Below, one piece after another: positions 1-5,931 of a stretch of DNA of 8,012 bases. A program made the translations under genes and the position numbers. This stretch comes from an uncultured Lachnospiraceae bacterium (lineage in GTDB: Bacteria > Bacillota_A > Clostridia > Lachnospirales > Lachnospiraceae): positions 1 through 8,012 of the forward strand of contig CAMWWS010000110.1 of the NCBI GenBank assembly GCA_947178085.1, in the 5' to 3' direction. Every line of letters begins with the position of its first letter. Within the stretch, counting starts at the first letter, position 1. Below the pieces are notes generated by a model. It was given only the letters and a program-made list of their open reading frames with translations. It made no database searches and was not told where the DNA came from.

Positions 1-97
1 ACGTTGTATTAACGTTTGCGATGTTATTACCGATAACATCCATTCTTGTCTGGTGAGTCCTAAGACCTGCTACACCAGAGAAAAGTGATCTCATCAT
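1..97 (-). CDS. flgE: Flagellar hook protein FlgE, N-terminal end (partial, runs off the window)
   Basis: FlgE is the subunit of the extracellular hook, exported by the flagellar type III apparatus and polymerised under the FlgD cap. Only the first 32 codons are present. They begin [17 protein letters not shown] and continue to the rod/hook N-terminal signature [14 protein letters not shown], the coiled D0 segment shared by axial proteins. Two ATG codons stand in tandem at 97 and 94. I chose the first because a strong Shine-Dalgarno, AAGGAGGT at 106-113, sits 8 bases upstream of it. The N-terminus alone could also fit FlgG or FlgF, but the position directly after fliK, flgD and the TIGR02530-type gene fits FlgE. 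An 80-base spacer (98-177) separates it from the upstream gene. That spacer holds the Shine-Dalgarno and one weak inverted repeat, and nothing else I can support. Confidence 0.93.
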   Translation of the reverse strand, partial: MMRSLFSGVAGLRTHQTRMDVIGNNIANVNTT

Positions 98-177
98 AAT
101 GAATGACCTCCTTGTGTGGTGATGCGCCGTAATGTTCCCTCTGTCATTCAGGAACGTAAGCCCCCATAAAGGTCCGG

Positions 178-585
178 CTAAATTATAACGGCTCCATCAA
201 TGTTTGTGTATACGTTTTCGTCTGCGTCTGTCTGATCCATCGCCGTGATGACCGTGTTATTAGGTACATTCACAATAAATGCAAGTGAATCGACAATAAC
301 TAATGAATCGTTTATTCCCTTCGCACCGGCTCTCGCCATGCCCAGATTCAGGCGTTCTACCTGCTCCTTAGTCAGCTCAATATTCCTGTCCGCCAGTCTG
401 CTTGCTGCATGTTTGGAAAATTTTACTTCGTGCGTTTCCGGCTTTATAGTCTTCTGTGATAAAATATCCTGATACTTAAGTCCGTCCGGCGAAACATCAT
501 CCTGCATACGGCTGCTGCGGTTTTTGTTTAAATATTGATCCTGTAACTGCTCGATGGAAAGAAATTGATTATTCTGAATCTTCAT
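178..585 (-). CDS. Small conserved flagellar operon protein (TIGR02530 / putative flagellar family)
   Basis: This 135-residue protein has no signal peptide or membrane segment. It matches from memory the family named only 'flagellar operon protein' that sits between flgD and flgE in many Clostridia and relatives. The recognisable parts are [16 protein letters not shown] at residues 54-69, a [19 protein letters not shown] stretch from residue 89 followed by a [10 protein letters not shown] turn, and the C-terminus [12 protein letters not shown]. The first 50 residues are polar and probably flexible. Its biochemical function is not established to my knowledge; the location implies a role in hook assembly, which is inference. 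The start is well supported: AAGGAGGAG at 593-601 lies 7 bases before the ATG. The gene follows flgD by 33 bases and is clearly co-transcribed with it. The FSKHAxxRL..RNI pattern loosely recalls small RelE/DUF4258-like proteins, but I do not assign that fold. Confidence 0.87.
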   Translation of the reverse strand: MKIQNNQFLSIEQLQDQYLNKNRSSRMQDDVSPDGLKYQDILSQKTIKPETHEVKFSKHAASRLADRNIELTKEQVERLNLGMARAGAKGINDSLVIVDSLAFIVNVPNNTVITAMDQTDADENVYTNIDGAVII

Positions 586-618
586 AACCGTTCTCCTCCT
601 TGAGATAACTGCGTATCC

Positions 619-1395
619 TTACTGTACAGCTTCAGCGCCGCTTCCTTCTTCGTTATCTTCATCAGCATCCTCGCCATCTTCGGTCTTATCAGTCTTATCG
701 GTTCCTTCGGTCTTATCGACTCCTTCGCCCTTTTCCTCTTCCGGCTTCTTATTTTCCTCTTCAGCCAGCTTAATCTCTTCCATTCTGTCTACGAGCTTCT
801 TAAGACCTTTTACATAATCATCCGTGATAAACTTCTTCTCGTAATCTGACATACCCTGATACATCTCGTTCACCTTAGTAACCGCTTCTTCATCATCAAT
901 AGTAAGAAGTGCAGGTACCGGAAGTTTATTATAAGCGTTAAGGAAATCTGCTGCCAGATAATAAGCCGACAGATATTTCTGGTCTGCTACGGTATTCAAA
1001 TCATCCATTGAATACAGTTCTCCGTTGATAGACAAAAATGCCTTATTGCCTTCATATCTGACATAATCCACATTACCCTGTACAGTAGTCGTCCTGCCTG
1101 CGCTGTCCGTTACATCCAACAGTACCGTCTGCCCTACCAGACCTGAAGCTCTTGCCAGTTCCAGAGATGCGCTCATATTCTGCATCTGTTCAAGTTCTGA
1201 GAATGTAGCATACTGTGAAACATATTCCGTATTGGAAGTAGGCTCCAAAGGATCCTGATATTTCATCTGAGCTACCAGAAGCTGTAAGAACTGATCTTTG
1301 TCTACTGTGGAATTGTTCTTTTTACTTTTTTCCTTCGCCAAAGAAATCGCTGAATCAGAATCAACAATTTTTCCGTCTTCTACTTTTCCTATCAT
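619..1395 (-). CDS. flgD: Flagellar hook capping protein FlgD with an unusual C-terminal extension
   Basis: FlgD is exported and forms the temporary cap on which FlgE subunits polymerise into the hook. The N-terminal signature is clear: DKDQFLQLLVAQMKYQDPL at residues 33-50, then EPTSNTEYVSQYATFSELEQ at 51-70, the conserved core that guides export and assembly. Residues 86-137 (GLVGQTVLLDV..., ending near INGELYSMDDL) fit the small beta domain of FlgD. After this the protein departs from the usual plan. Residues 144-212 are predicted helical and resemble helical linkers of Gram-positive surface proteins. Residues 213-258 are an acidic Glu/Asp/Lys/Thr-rich tail with DKTEGTDKTDKTED-type repetition, mirrored in DNA by GTCTTATC units at 683-690, 692-699 and 710-717 on the plus strand. 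At 258 residues it is slightly longer than E. coli FlgD. AAAGGAGC at 1403-1410 lies 7 bases before the ATG. The gene follows fliK by 30 bases. Confidence 0.95.
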   Translation of the reverse strand: MIGKVEDGKIVDSDSAISLAKEKSKKNNSTVDKDQFLQLLVAQMKYQDPLEPTSNTEYVSQYATFSELEQMQNMSASLELARASGLVGQTVLLDVTDSAGRTTTVQGNVDYVRYEGNKAFLSINGELYSMDDLNTVADQKYLSAYYLAADFLNAYNKLPVPALLTIDDEEAVTKVNEMYQGMSDYEKKFITDDYVKGLKKLVDRMEEIKLAEEENKKPEEEKGEGVDKTEGTDKTDKTEDGEDADEDNEEGSGAEAVQ

Positions 1396-1425
1396 GTATT
1401 GTGCTCCTTTCTTTGAATGTGTCTG

Positions 1426-2991
1426 TTATGCTGTGAAATCTACCGTGTTGCCGTTTTGCGCCATCATCTGCGCGGTGATTCTGTCAGAATCTTCCATATC
1501 TTCAGGAAGTTCTTCCAAATCAAGCTCGTTTAAGTTGATTTTTCTACGATTCTTCTTGTTGCTGTCTGCACTTTCGCCTGCATTTTCTCCATTACCGGAA
1601 AAGTTCTGGTTGAACCGATAATCTGCTACTGCAACTTCAACTGCATCAACCTTTAAGCCCTGCTCATCGAACTGAGTCCTAAGCTGCACAAGCTGGCTTT
1701 CTATCGCTGCTTTGACTGCTTCATTCTGTGTCGTGAACTGTGCAGTAATCATACCGTCCTTAGCCGTAAGCTGAATATTTACGCTTCCAAGACTCGCGGG
1801 ATGAAGCTGCAATTCCAACTCCTGAACATCCGCTTTCAGATTAAGCTTTATATACTCTCCAATCTGATTCATTATGTCCTGTGCGTCAACGTAACGCTCC
1901 ATTATCGGCTGTTCCTGTATGGTTTCATTAACTTCGGGCTGCTCTATGGGAGTCTGCATCACTAAACTGTCATGTGTGTTCCCTTCCCCTTTATCCTGAG
2001 CCGATGAATCTTTAGCGCCTGAGTTATGCTCGGTCTCTACATGAATCTTAGACTCCTCTGTCACTTCTTCTTTCACGCTCTTGTCGCCGCTTGCATTGTC
2101 TACAGTTACCTTAACTTTCACTGTCTCGCCGTCTTTATGCACTGTCACGGCATAATCTTTCACGGCTTCCGGATTCACTTCATCTGTCTTGGCAGTTTGA
2201 TCAACCGGTTCGTCATGAGTCTGAATTTCTTTCGGAATCGTATCCGGAATCGTTTCTGAAACCACTTCCGTTTCAGCTTCTACCACGGCCATATCCGCAA
2301 TAAGTGCGTTCAAATCCTCCTCAGAAAGCCCAAGTTCCGTCTGCAAATCCTCCAAAGTGAGAGTTAACTCATCTAAGAGATTCTGAAGATGTCCGTAGAG
2401 TTCCCCATCTGTTATGATGGAAAGATGATCCTCGTTCCCTGATAATGTAATAAGAAGCTGTTTCATATTATCGGGATCGAGCAGCTGCAATGCGCTAAGC
2501 CCTAAAACTTCCATCGCTTCCTCGACTTCTTCGGGAGTAATGTCCATCTCTTTGGCAACTTCTTCCACCAGTTTCTCTCCTGCCTCATTCACCGCTTCTT
2601 TCTGCTCGTCTGAAATGCTGTCATTTGAGATTTTGTCATCAGCAACAGTCTTATCGGAATTGTCGTTTGCCTCGGCCTTTGCATCCGTCTGCTTTACGTT
2701 GTTATTTCCGGTATTATCTGCTGACTCCGTCGTGCTCTTCTGAGCGCTTTTCACGGGATTTGCTGTCGCAACGCCTGTTGACATTACCGCAGTATTTACA
2801 GAAGCTTTCGTAGTGGCAGAAATCCTGACTGTCTGAGTCTCATGAAGGTTATCCGTCTGAGAATTAACACGACTCATAATCATACCGAAGCTGTCGCCTG
2901 AGTCATCCCTTGGGTTATCCGGCACACCTGATGTCTGGTTCGCAATAGCTGCGAGCACATTCAAATTGTTGTTTACAGGTAAGCTTGCCAT
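1426..2991 (-). CDS. fliK: Flagellar hook-length control protein FliK
   Basis: FliK is an exported ruler that measures hook length and, through its C-terminal domain, switches the export gate from hook to filament substrates. This 521-residue protein has the expected layout. Residues 1-125 are a Ser/Thr/Asn/Asp-rich, probably disordered N-terminus. Residues 127-235 are a helix-rich acidic middle domain containing DITPEEVEEAMEVLGL and LSEEDLNALIADM. Residues 236-360 are a second low-complexity, Glu/Val/Lys-rich stretch. Residues 370-460 are the Flg_hook switch domain with the signature LELQLHPASLGSVNIQL (392-408), followed by QFTTQNEAVKAAIESQLVQL. A further tail (KNRRKINLNELDLEELPEDM..., ending NTVDFTA) extends past the usual end. 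The start is secure: AAGGAGG at 2999-3005 lies 7 bases from the ATG. It is preceded by a 135-base structured spacer and followed by flgD after 30 bases, so the hook-ruler and hook-cap genes are coupled. Confidence 0.96.
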   Translation of the reverse strand: MASLPVNNNLNVLAAIANQTSGVPDNPRDDSGDSFGMIMSRVNSQTDNLHETQTVRISATTKASVNTAVMSTGVATANPVKSAQKSTTESADNTGNNNVKQTDAKAEANDNSDKTVADDKISNDSISDEQKEAVNEAGEKLVEEVAKEMDITPEEVEEAMEVLGLSALQLLDPDNMKQLLITLSGNEDHLSIITDGELYGHLQNLLDELTLTLEDLQTELGLSEEDLNALIADMAVVEAETEVVSETIPDTIPKEIQTHDEPVDQTAKTDEVNPEAVKDYAVTVHKDGETVKVKVTVDNASGDKSVKEEVTEESKIHVETEHNSGAKDSSAQDKGEGNTHDSLVMQTPIEQPEVNETIQEQPIMERYVDAQDIMNQIGEYIKLNLKADVQELELQLHPASLGSVNIQLTAKDGMITAQFTTQNEAVKAAIESQLVQLRTQFDEQGLKVDAVEVAVADYRFNQNFSGNGENAGESADSNKKNRRKINLNELDLEELPEDMEDSDRITAQMMAQNGNTVDFTA

Positions 2992-3126
2992 TTACCTTCC
3001 TCCTTCCTTTAGTTTTCAAGGTTCTTTTGCCTTTCGGCTTTTATATAAAGCGTGTAATCCACGCAATATATACATAGTATATATCGTTAAATAACGGTAT
3101 TTTCTTTAGCTGTTGAGCAAAAATTC
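2992..3126 (-). other. Structured spacer / leader before fliK with several consecutive hairpins
   Basis: This is the longest non-coding stretch in the window. In transcript direction it contains CGTTA-TT-TAACG (3085-3096), extended by three more pairs (ATA/TAT) across one mismatch. Next comes ATATATAC-TAT-GTATATAT (3066-3084), then GCGTG-GATTA-CACGC (3050-3064), then a short GCC-GAAA-GGC tetraloop hairpin (about 3029-3038), and finally the strong fliK Shine-Dalgarno at 2999-3005. No T-run follows any of the stems, so none looks like a standard intrinsic terminator. An AT-rich TATACT could act as a -10 box, but I see no good -35 at the right distance. I see no sigma-28 match and no known riboswitch consensus. 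It may be an RNA processing or stability region, or a weak internal promoter; this is inference. Confidence 0.5.
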
Positions 3127-3990
3127 CTATTCGGGATCCATTATTCTAGTCAGTCTGGCTGCGAATTCGGCGTCCATGGCTGCCAGTACTTGGCCTCTTG
3201 CCGCCGGCGTAAGCTGCATCAGAATTTTAGCCGCCAGTTCAGGGTCACCTGTCATATTCTCTAAGATCTTAGCCGCTGCAGCAGGCTCCATATCGGCAAA
3301 CGGCTGTGCATAGTCCTTAAGCGCCGCATCTACCTGCGCCTGTTCCACTACCTGTTTATAAAGATATTCCGCATAGGTAGGGTCTATTTCTTCGTAATAT
3401 TTCCGATATTCTTCCGCTCCCGGTCCTTTTTCGGCATATATTACTTCTTCGTAAAATTCCGTTCTGATTCTGTCAAAATCTACCTGCGCGCTCTCGAATG
3501 TCCTAAGTCTATCGACTTCCGCTTCCAATTCATCTATTCTCTGGGCATCAACGCCGCTTAGCGATTGTGCACGCTCTAATTCCAACTCCAACTCCGTAAT
3601 ATAATCTACAGCGTCACGCAGACTGGTATAACCTCCATAGGACTCTTCATCATCAGTCGTAACAACGCTTTCTGTAGGAAGAATCTTATTTAACACCGGT
3701 ACATCCTTAATTACAGGAGCCAGCACTCTGGAGCCGAAACTTCCGACATCAAGCTTTATAAGTACGCAAAGTATTGCAACCCAGATAATGACTATTATCA
3801 GCGTTACGAAAAAAACCGGTAAACCTCCGGCCTCTTCATCCAGCTCTGCCTCCTGTGCGGCAATTTCCTTTGCACGTTTCTTTGCTTCCTTCTTCTGTGC
3901 TTTCTGTTCACTCTTTAATTTATTACGCTCTTCTTTGAGTCTTTTTTTCTCTGCATCGGTATCTACAGCATTATTTAACATGTCTGCCAT
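3127..3990 (-). CDS. MotE/YlxF-like single-pass membrane protein with MgtE_N-like C-terminal domain
   Basis: This 287-residue protein occupies the place of ylxF in the Bacillus fla/che operon, between fliJ and fliK. The layout is: residues 1-52, a highly charged Lys/Glu/Ala-rich cytoplasmic segment; residues 57-79, one hydrophobic helix (LPVFFVTLIIVIIWVAILCV); residues 120-220, a long acidic coiled coil outside the membrane; residues 225-287, a helical domain with DMEPAAAAKILENM and LMQLTPAARGQVLAAM. Those repeated 'M.p..aa.il..m' helices are the hallmark of MotE and MgtE N-terminal domains. Proteins of this group (MotE, FlbB, YlxF) act in the periplasm or outside the membrane to fold or place stator components such as MotC. 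Whether this one does so is inference, as no mot gene lies in the window. The start at 3990 has GGAAGGGG about 12 bases upstream, a rather long spacing. No closer alternative start has a better site. Confidence 0.82.
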   Translation of the reverse strand: MADMLNNAVDTDAEKKRLKEERNKLKSEQKAQKKEAKKRAKEIAAQEAELDEEAGGLPVFFVTLIIVIIWVAILCVLIKLDVGSFGSRVLAPVIKDVPVLNKILPTESVVTTDDEESYGGYTSLRDAVDYITELELELERAQSLSGVDAQRIDELEAEVDRLRTFESAQVDFDRIRTEFYEEVIYAEKGPGAEEYRKYYEEIDPTYAEYLYKQVVEQAQVDAALKDYAQPFADMEPAAAAKILENMTGDPELAAKILMQLTPAARGQVLAAMDAEFAARLTRIMDPE

Positions 3991-4017
3991 TGTATAGCTT
4001 TACCCCTTCCTATGTCC

Positions 4018-4047
4018 GCGAATTTGTGCCTACAAGCACAAATTTGC
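4018..4047. repeat. Inverted repeat, 12-base arms (11 of 12 paired), in the fliJ-motE spacer
   Basis: On the plus strand GCGAATTTGTGC (4018-4029) and GCACAAATTTGC (4036-4047) face each other across a 6-base loop. Eleven of twelve positions pair perfectly, and the third position is a G/T pair. It sits just upstream of the ribosome binding site of the MotE-like gene and directly abuts a second hairpin at 4048-4070. No T-run follows it on the transcribed side, so it is not a typical terminator. It could be a palindromic intergenic repeat, an RNA stability or processing element, or a protein binding site. Confidence 0.75.
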
Positions 4048-4070
4048 AGGTGAAAATTTATTTTTCACCT
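4048..4070. repeat. AT-rich hairpin after fliJ, related to the fliH-fliI hairpin
   Basis: A perfect inverted repeat of AGGTGAAAA (4048-4056) and TTTTCACCT (4062-4070) with a 5-base loop lies 10 bases after the fliJ stop codon. Read on the minus strand, its core GTGAAAAATAAATTTT is identical to the core of the hairpin at 5907-5930. The outermost bases differ between the two copies but still pair within each copy. That compensating pattern argues that the hairpin shape itself matters, or that both derive from one palindromic repeat family. Confidence 0.75.
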
Positions 4071-4080
4071 TGGCCTCCTG

Positions 4081-4527
4081 CTATGAATTTTTCTGTCCAT
4101 AAGTATAGCTTGTCAACTCGTCTACTTCCTTGCTCTCCTGAGCATTCAACTCACGCACGAACTGTTCAAACGCTCTTTCGCGCAGTTTCTCCTGAGCCTT
4201 ACGCTCCTTCATGATTTCTTCCAGCTTCGCCCGTGCCGCCTCTACTACCTCTTCGGCTTTTCTCACATTGAGCTTCTGGTTTTCTATGAACTCTTCCATT
4301 CTTGCCAACGCATATTCATTATCACGCAGGCTCTGTACCTTAAGTGCCTCCTGCCGCAGTTTCCTGCCCTCTTCCAGATATCCCCGCCTTCTATCGTAAA
4401 GCACACTAAGCCGTTCCTCTTCATCCATGAGTCTGCGCTGTGCCTGCCCCAACTCCATTTTTGCCTGGGTTTCCATCTGGTTCTTAATATTCAGTATGCT
4501 CTGCATCCTGTATACGAACTTCGCCAT
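4081..4527 (-). CDS. fliJ: Flagellar export protein FliJ
   Basis: FliJ is the small coiled-coil stalk of the flagellar export ATPase. It sits in the centre of the FliI ring, touches FlhA and escorts chaperones. The 148-residue length matches the family. The N-terminus MAKFVYRMQSILNIKNQMET is characteristic of Gram-positive FliJ. The rest is almost entirely charged heptad-type helix: one coil from about residue 14 to 70 and an antiparallel one from about 75 to 135, with no membrane segment or cysteine. Function rests on size, coiled-coil character and position rather than on catalytic residues. It follows the fliI stop by 30 bases. The ribosome binding site is modest (AGGA, about 10 bases before the ATG). 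Two adjacent hairpins follow its stop codon, so the fliJ transcript may be processed there. Confidence 0.93.
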   Translation of the reverse strand: MAKFVYRMQSILNIKNQMETQAKMELGQAQRRLMDEEERLSVLYDRRRGYLEEGRKLRQEALKVQSLRDNEYALARMEEFIENQKLNVRKAEEVVEAARAKLEEIMKERKAQEKLRERAFEQFVRELNAQESKEVDELTSYTYGQKNS

Positions 4528-4557
4528 ATGTTTTCAGTCCTATAATAATCTTGGCAG

Positions 4558-5892
4558 TTACTGTTCAAACAGCCCTTTAAGCATATCTAATTCCTGCTCA
4601 TAGTTCAGTTTACTATCCACATCCTGCATGAGATAATCATTCACTGCACCTATTTTCTCTATCGCATAATCTATGTTTGGATTACTTCCGCTTTTATATG
4701 CGCCGATATTAATCAAATCCTCGGCTTCATTATAGGTTGCCAGCACATTCTTAAGCTTCCCTGCCGCCACTTTATGATCCTTTGGTACAATCTGGCTCAT
4801 ACATCTGGAAATACTCTGCAATACATCGATTGCCGGATAATGGTTCTTGTGCGCCAGCTTACGGTTCAACATAATATGCCCGTCCAGAATACTTCTCGCA
4901 GTATCGGTAATCGGTTCGTTAAAATCATCACCATCTACCAACACTGTATACAAACCTGTGATAGAGCCTCTGTCTGACCTTCCTGCCCTCTCCAAGAGTT
5001 TTGGCATCTCTGAATAAACGCTGGGCGGATAACCTCTGGATACAGGAGGTTCACCGCTTGCCAGTCCGATTTCCCTCTGCGCCATGGAAAAACGTGTCAG
5101 GGAATCCATCATCAGCAATACATCCTTCCCCTGATCCCTGAAATATTCCGCAATCGCAGTTGCTGTCTGGGCGGCTTTCTTTCTTTCCATAGCCGGTTTA
5201 TCAGAAGTAGCCACTACAACGACCGAACGTCTCATGCCTTCCGGTCCTAAATCTCTCTCTATAAATTCCCTAACCTCCCTACCACGCTCTCCAATCAGAG
5301 CAATGACATTTATATCCGCTTTCGTATTGCGTGCGAACATTCCCATCAGGGTAGACTTTCCAACTCCCGAACCGGCAAAAATACCAATCCTCTGTCCTTT
5401 ACCCACTGTCATCAGACCATCTACAGCCTTAACTCCTAACGGAAGTACTTCATCAATAATCTCTCTTGCCATCGCATCCGGCGGAGCAGCTTCCATAGGA
5501 TAGCTGACAGTCTGTTCTTCATCAAAATCTAACTCGTCACATCTGCCGAGTCCGTCTAATACCTTACCGAGCAGTCCGTCACAGACATGTACGGACAGAG
5601 GCATTTTCATATTTTCCACTACACAGCCTATGCCTATACCTTCGGTTTTTTCATAAGGCATGAGCAATGTTTTTCTTTCTTTAAAGCCAACAACCTCAGA
5701 TATAATAGGCGGCAGTTCCTTATCCTTAGGATAAATTCTGCACAAATCTCCAAGCCTTGCTTCCGGCCCTGCGGATTCTATGGTAAGTCCTACCACATTC
5801 TCCACACGACCCATGCTTTTAAAAAAAGTATCGTCTGTAATTCTACCGTATTTTGTAAAATCTATAAAAACATTTGCCATGCCAATAATCAT
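4558..5892 (-). CDS. fliI: Flagellum-specific export ATPase FliI
   Basis: FliI is the hexameric cytoplasmic ATPase of flagellar type III export, related to the F1 beta subunit. It hydrolyses ATP to release and unfold substrates at the FlhA/FlhB gate. The protein is 444 residues, full length for the family. Visible motifs are the Walker A loop GSGVGKST (174-181), GERGREVREF (201-210), Walker B DVLLMMDSLTR (257-267), and MAQREIGLASGEPPVSRGYP (270-289), typical of the flagellar/type III ATPases. The N-terminal beta-barrel domain spans about residues 10-100. The C-terminal helical domain is intact. Two starts are possible: ATG at 5892 (MIIGMANVF), with GAGAAAGG very close upstream, or ATG at 5880 (MANVF), which resembles family N-termini but has no site at good spacing. 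I keep 5892 with modest certainty. A perfect hairpin (5907-5930) fills most of the gap after fliH. Confidence 0.97.
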   Translation of the reverse strand: MIIGMANVFIDFTKYGRITDDTFFKSMGRVENVVGLTIESAGPEARLGDLCRIYPKDKELPPIISEVVGFKERKTLLMPYEKTEGIGIGCVVENMKMPLSVHVCDGLLGKVLDGLGRCDELDFDEEQTVSYPMEAAPPDAMAREIIDEVLPLGVKAVDGLMTVGKGQRIGIFAGSGVGKSTLMGMFARNTKADINVIALIGERGREVREFIERDLGPEGMRRSVVVVATSDKPAMERKKAAQTATAIAEYFRDQGKDVLLMMDSLTRFSMAQREIGLASGEPPVSRGYPPSVYSEMPKLLERAGRSDRGSITGLYTVLVDGDDFNEPITDTARSILDGHIMLNRKLAHKNHYPAIDVLQSISRCMSQIVPKDHKVAAGKLKNVLATYNEAEDLINIGAYKSGSNPNIDYAIEKIGAVNDYLMQDVDSKLNYEQELDMLKGLFEQ

Positions 5893-5906
5893 GCACCTTT
5901 CTCAGC

Positions 5907-5930
5907 GTGTGAAAAATTTATTTTTCACAC
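5907..5930. repeat. Perfect AT-rich hairpin in the fliH-fliI spacer
   Basis: GTGTGAAAAA (5907-5916) and TTTTTCACAC (5921-5930) form a perfect 10-base stem with a 4-base loop. It lies immediately after the fliH stop codon and ends about 14 bases before the fliI start. It shares the 16-base core GTGAAAAATAAATTTT (minus strand) with the hairpin at 4048-4070. Because the A and T runs lie inside the stem, it does not look like a normal rho-independent terminator with a trailing U-run. A role in mRNA stability or in tuning fliH and fliI expression is inference. Confidence 0.78.
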
Positions 5931-5931
5931 T

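Noticed and set aside
98..177. Tiny leader frame (MGAYVPE) and a GTTCC/GGAAC inverted repeat before flgE
   Set aside because: The frame has only seven codons and no ribosome site, and the stem has only five perfect pairs with a long loop, both expected by chance.
3029..3100. Cyclic-di-GMP or other known riboswitch before fliK
   Set aside because: I could not find the conserved GEMM core or another known riboswitch consensus, and the stems are short and separate.
5907..5930. Rho-independent terminator
   Set aside because: The stem is AT-rich with the T-run inside the stem and no trailing U-run, and it lies between two genes that are normally co-transcribed.
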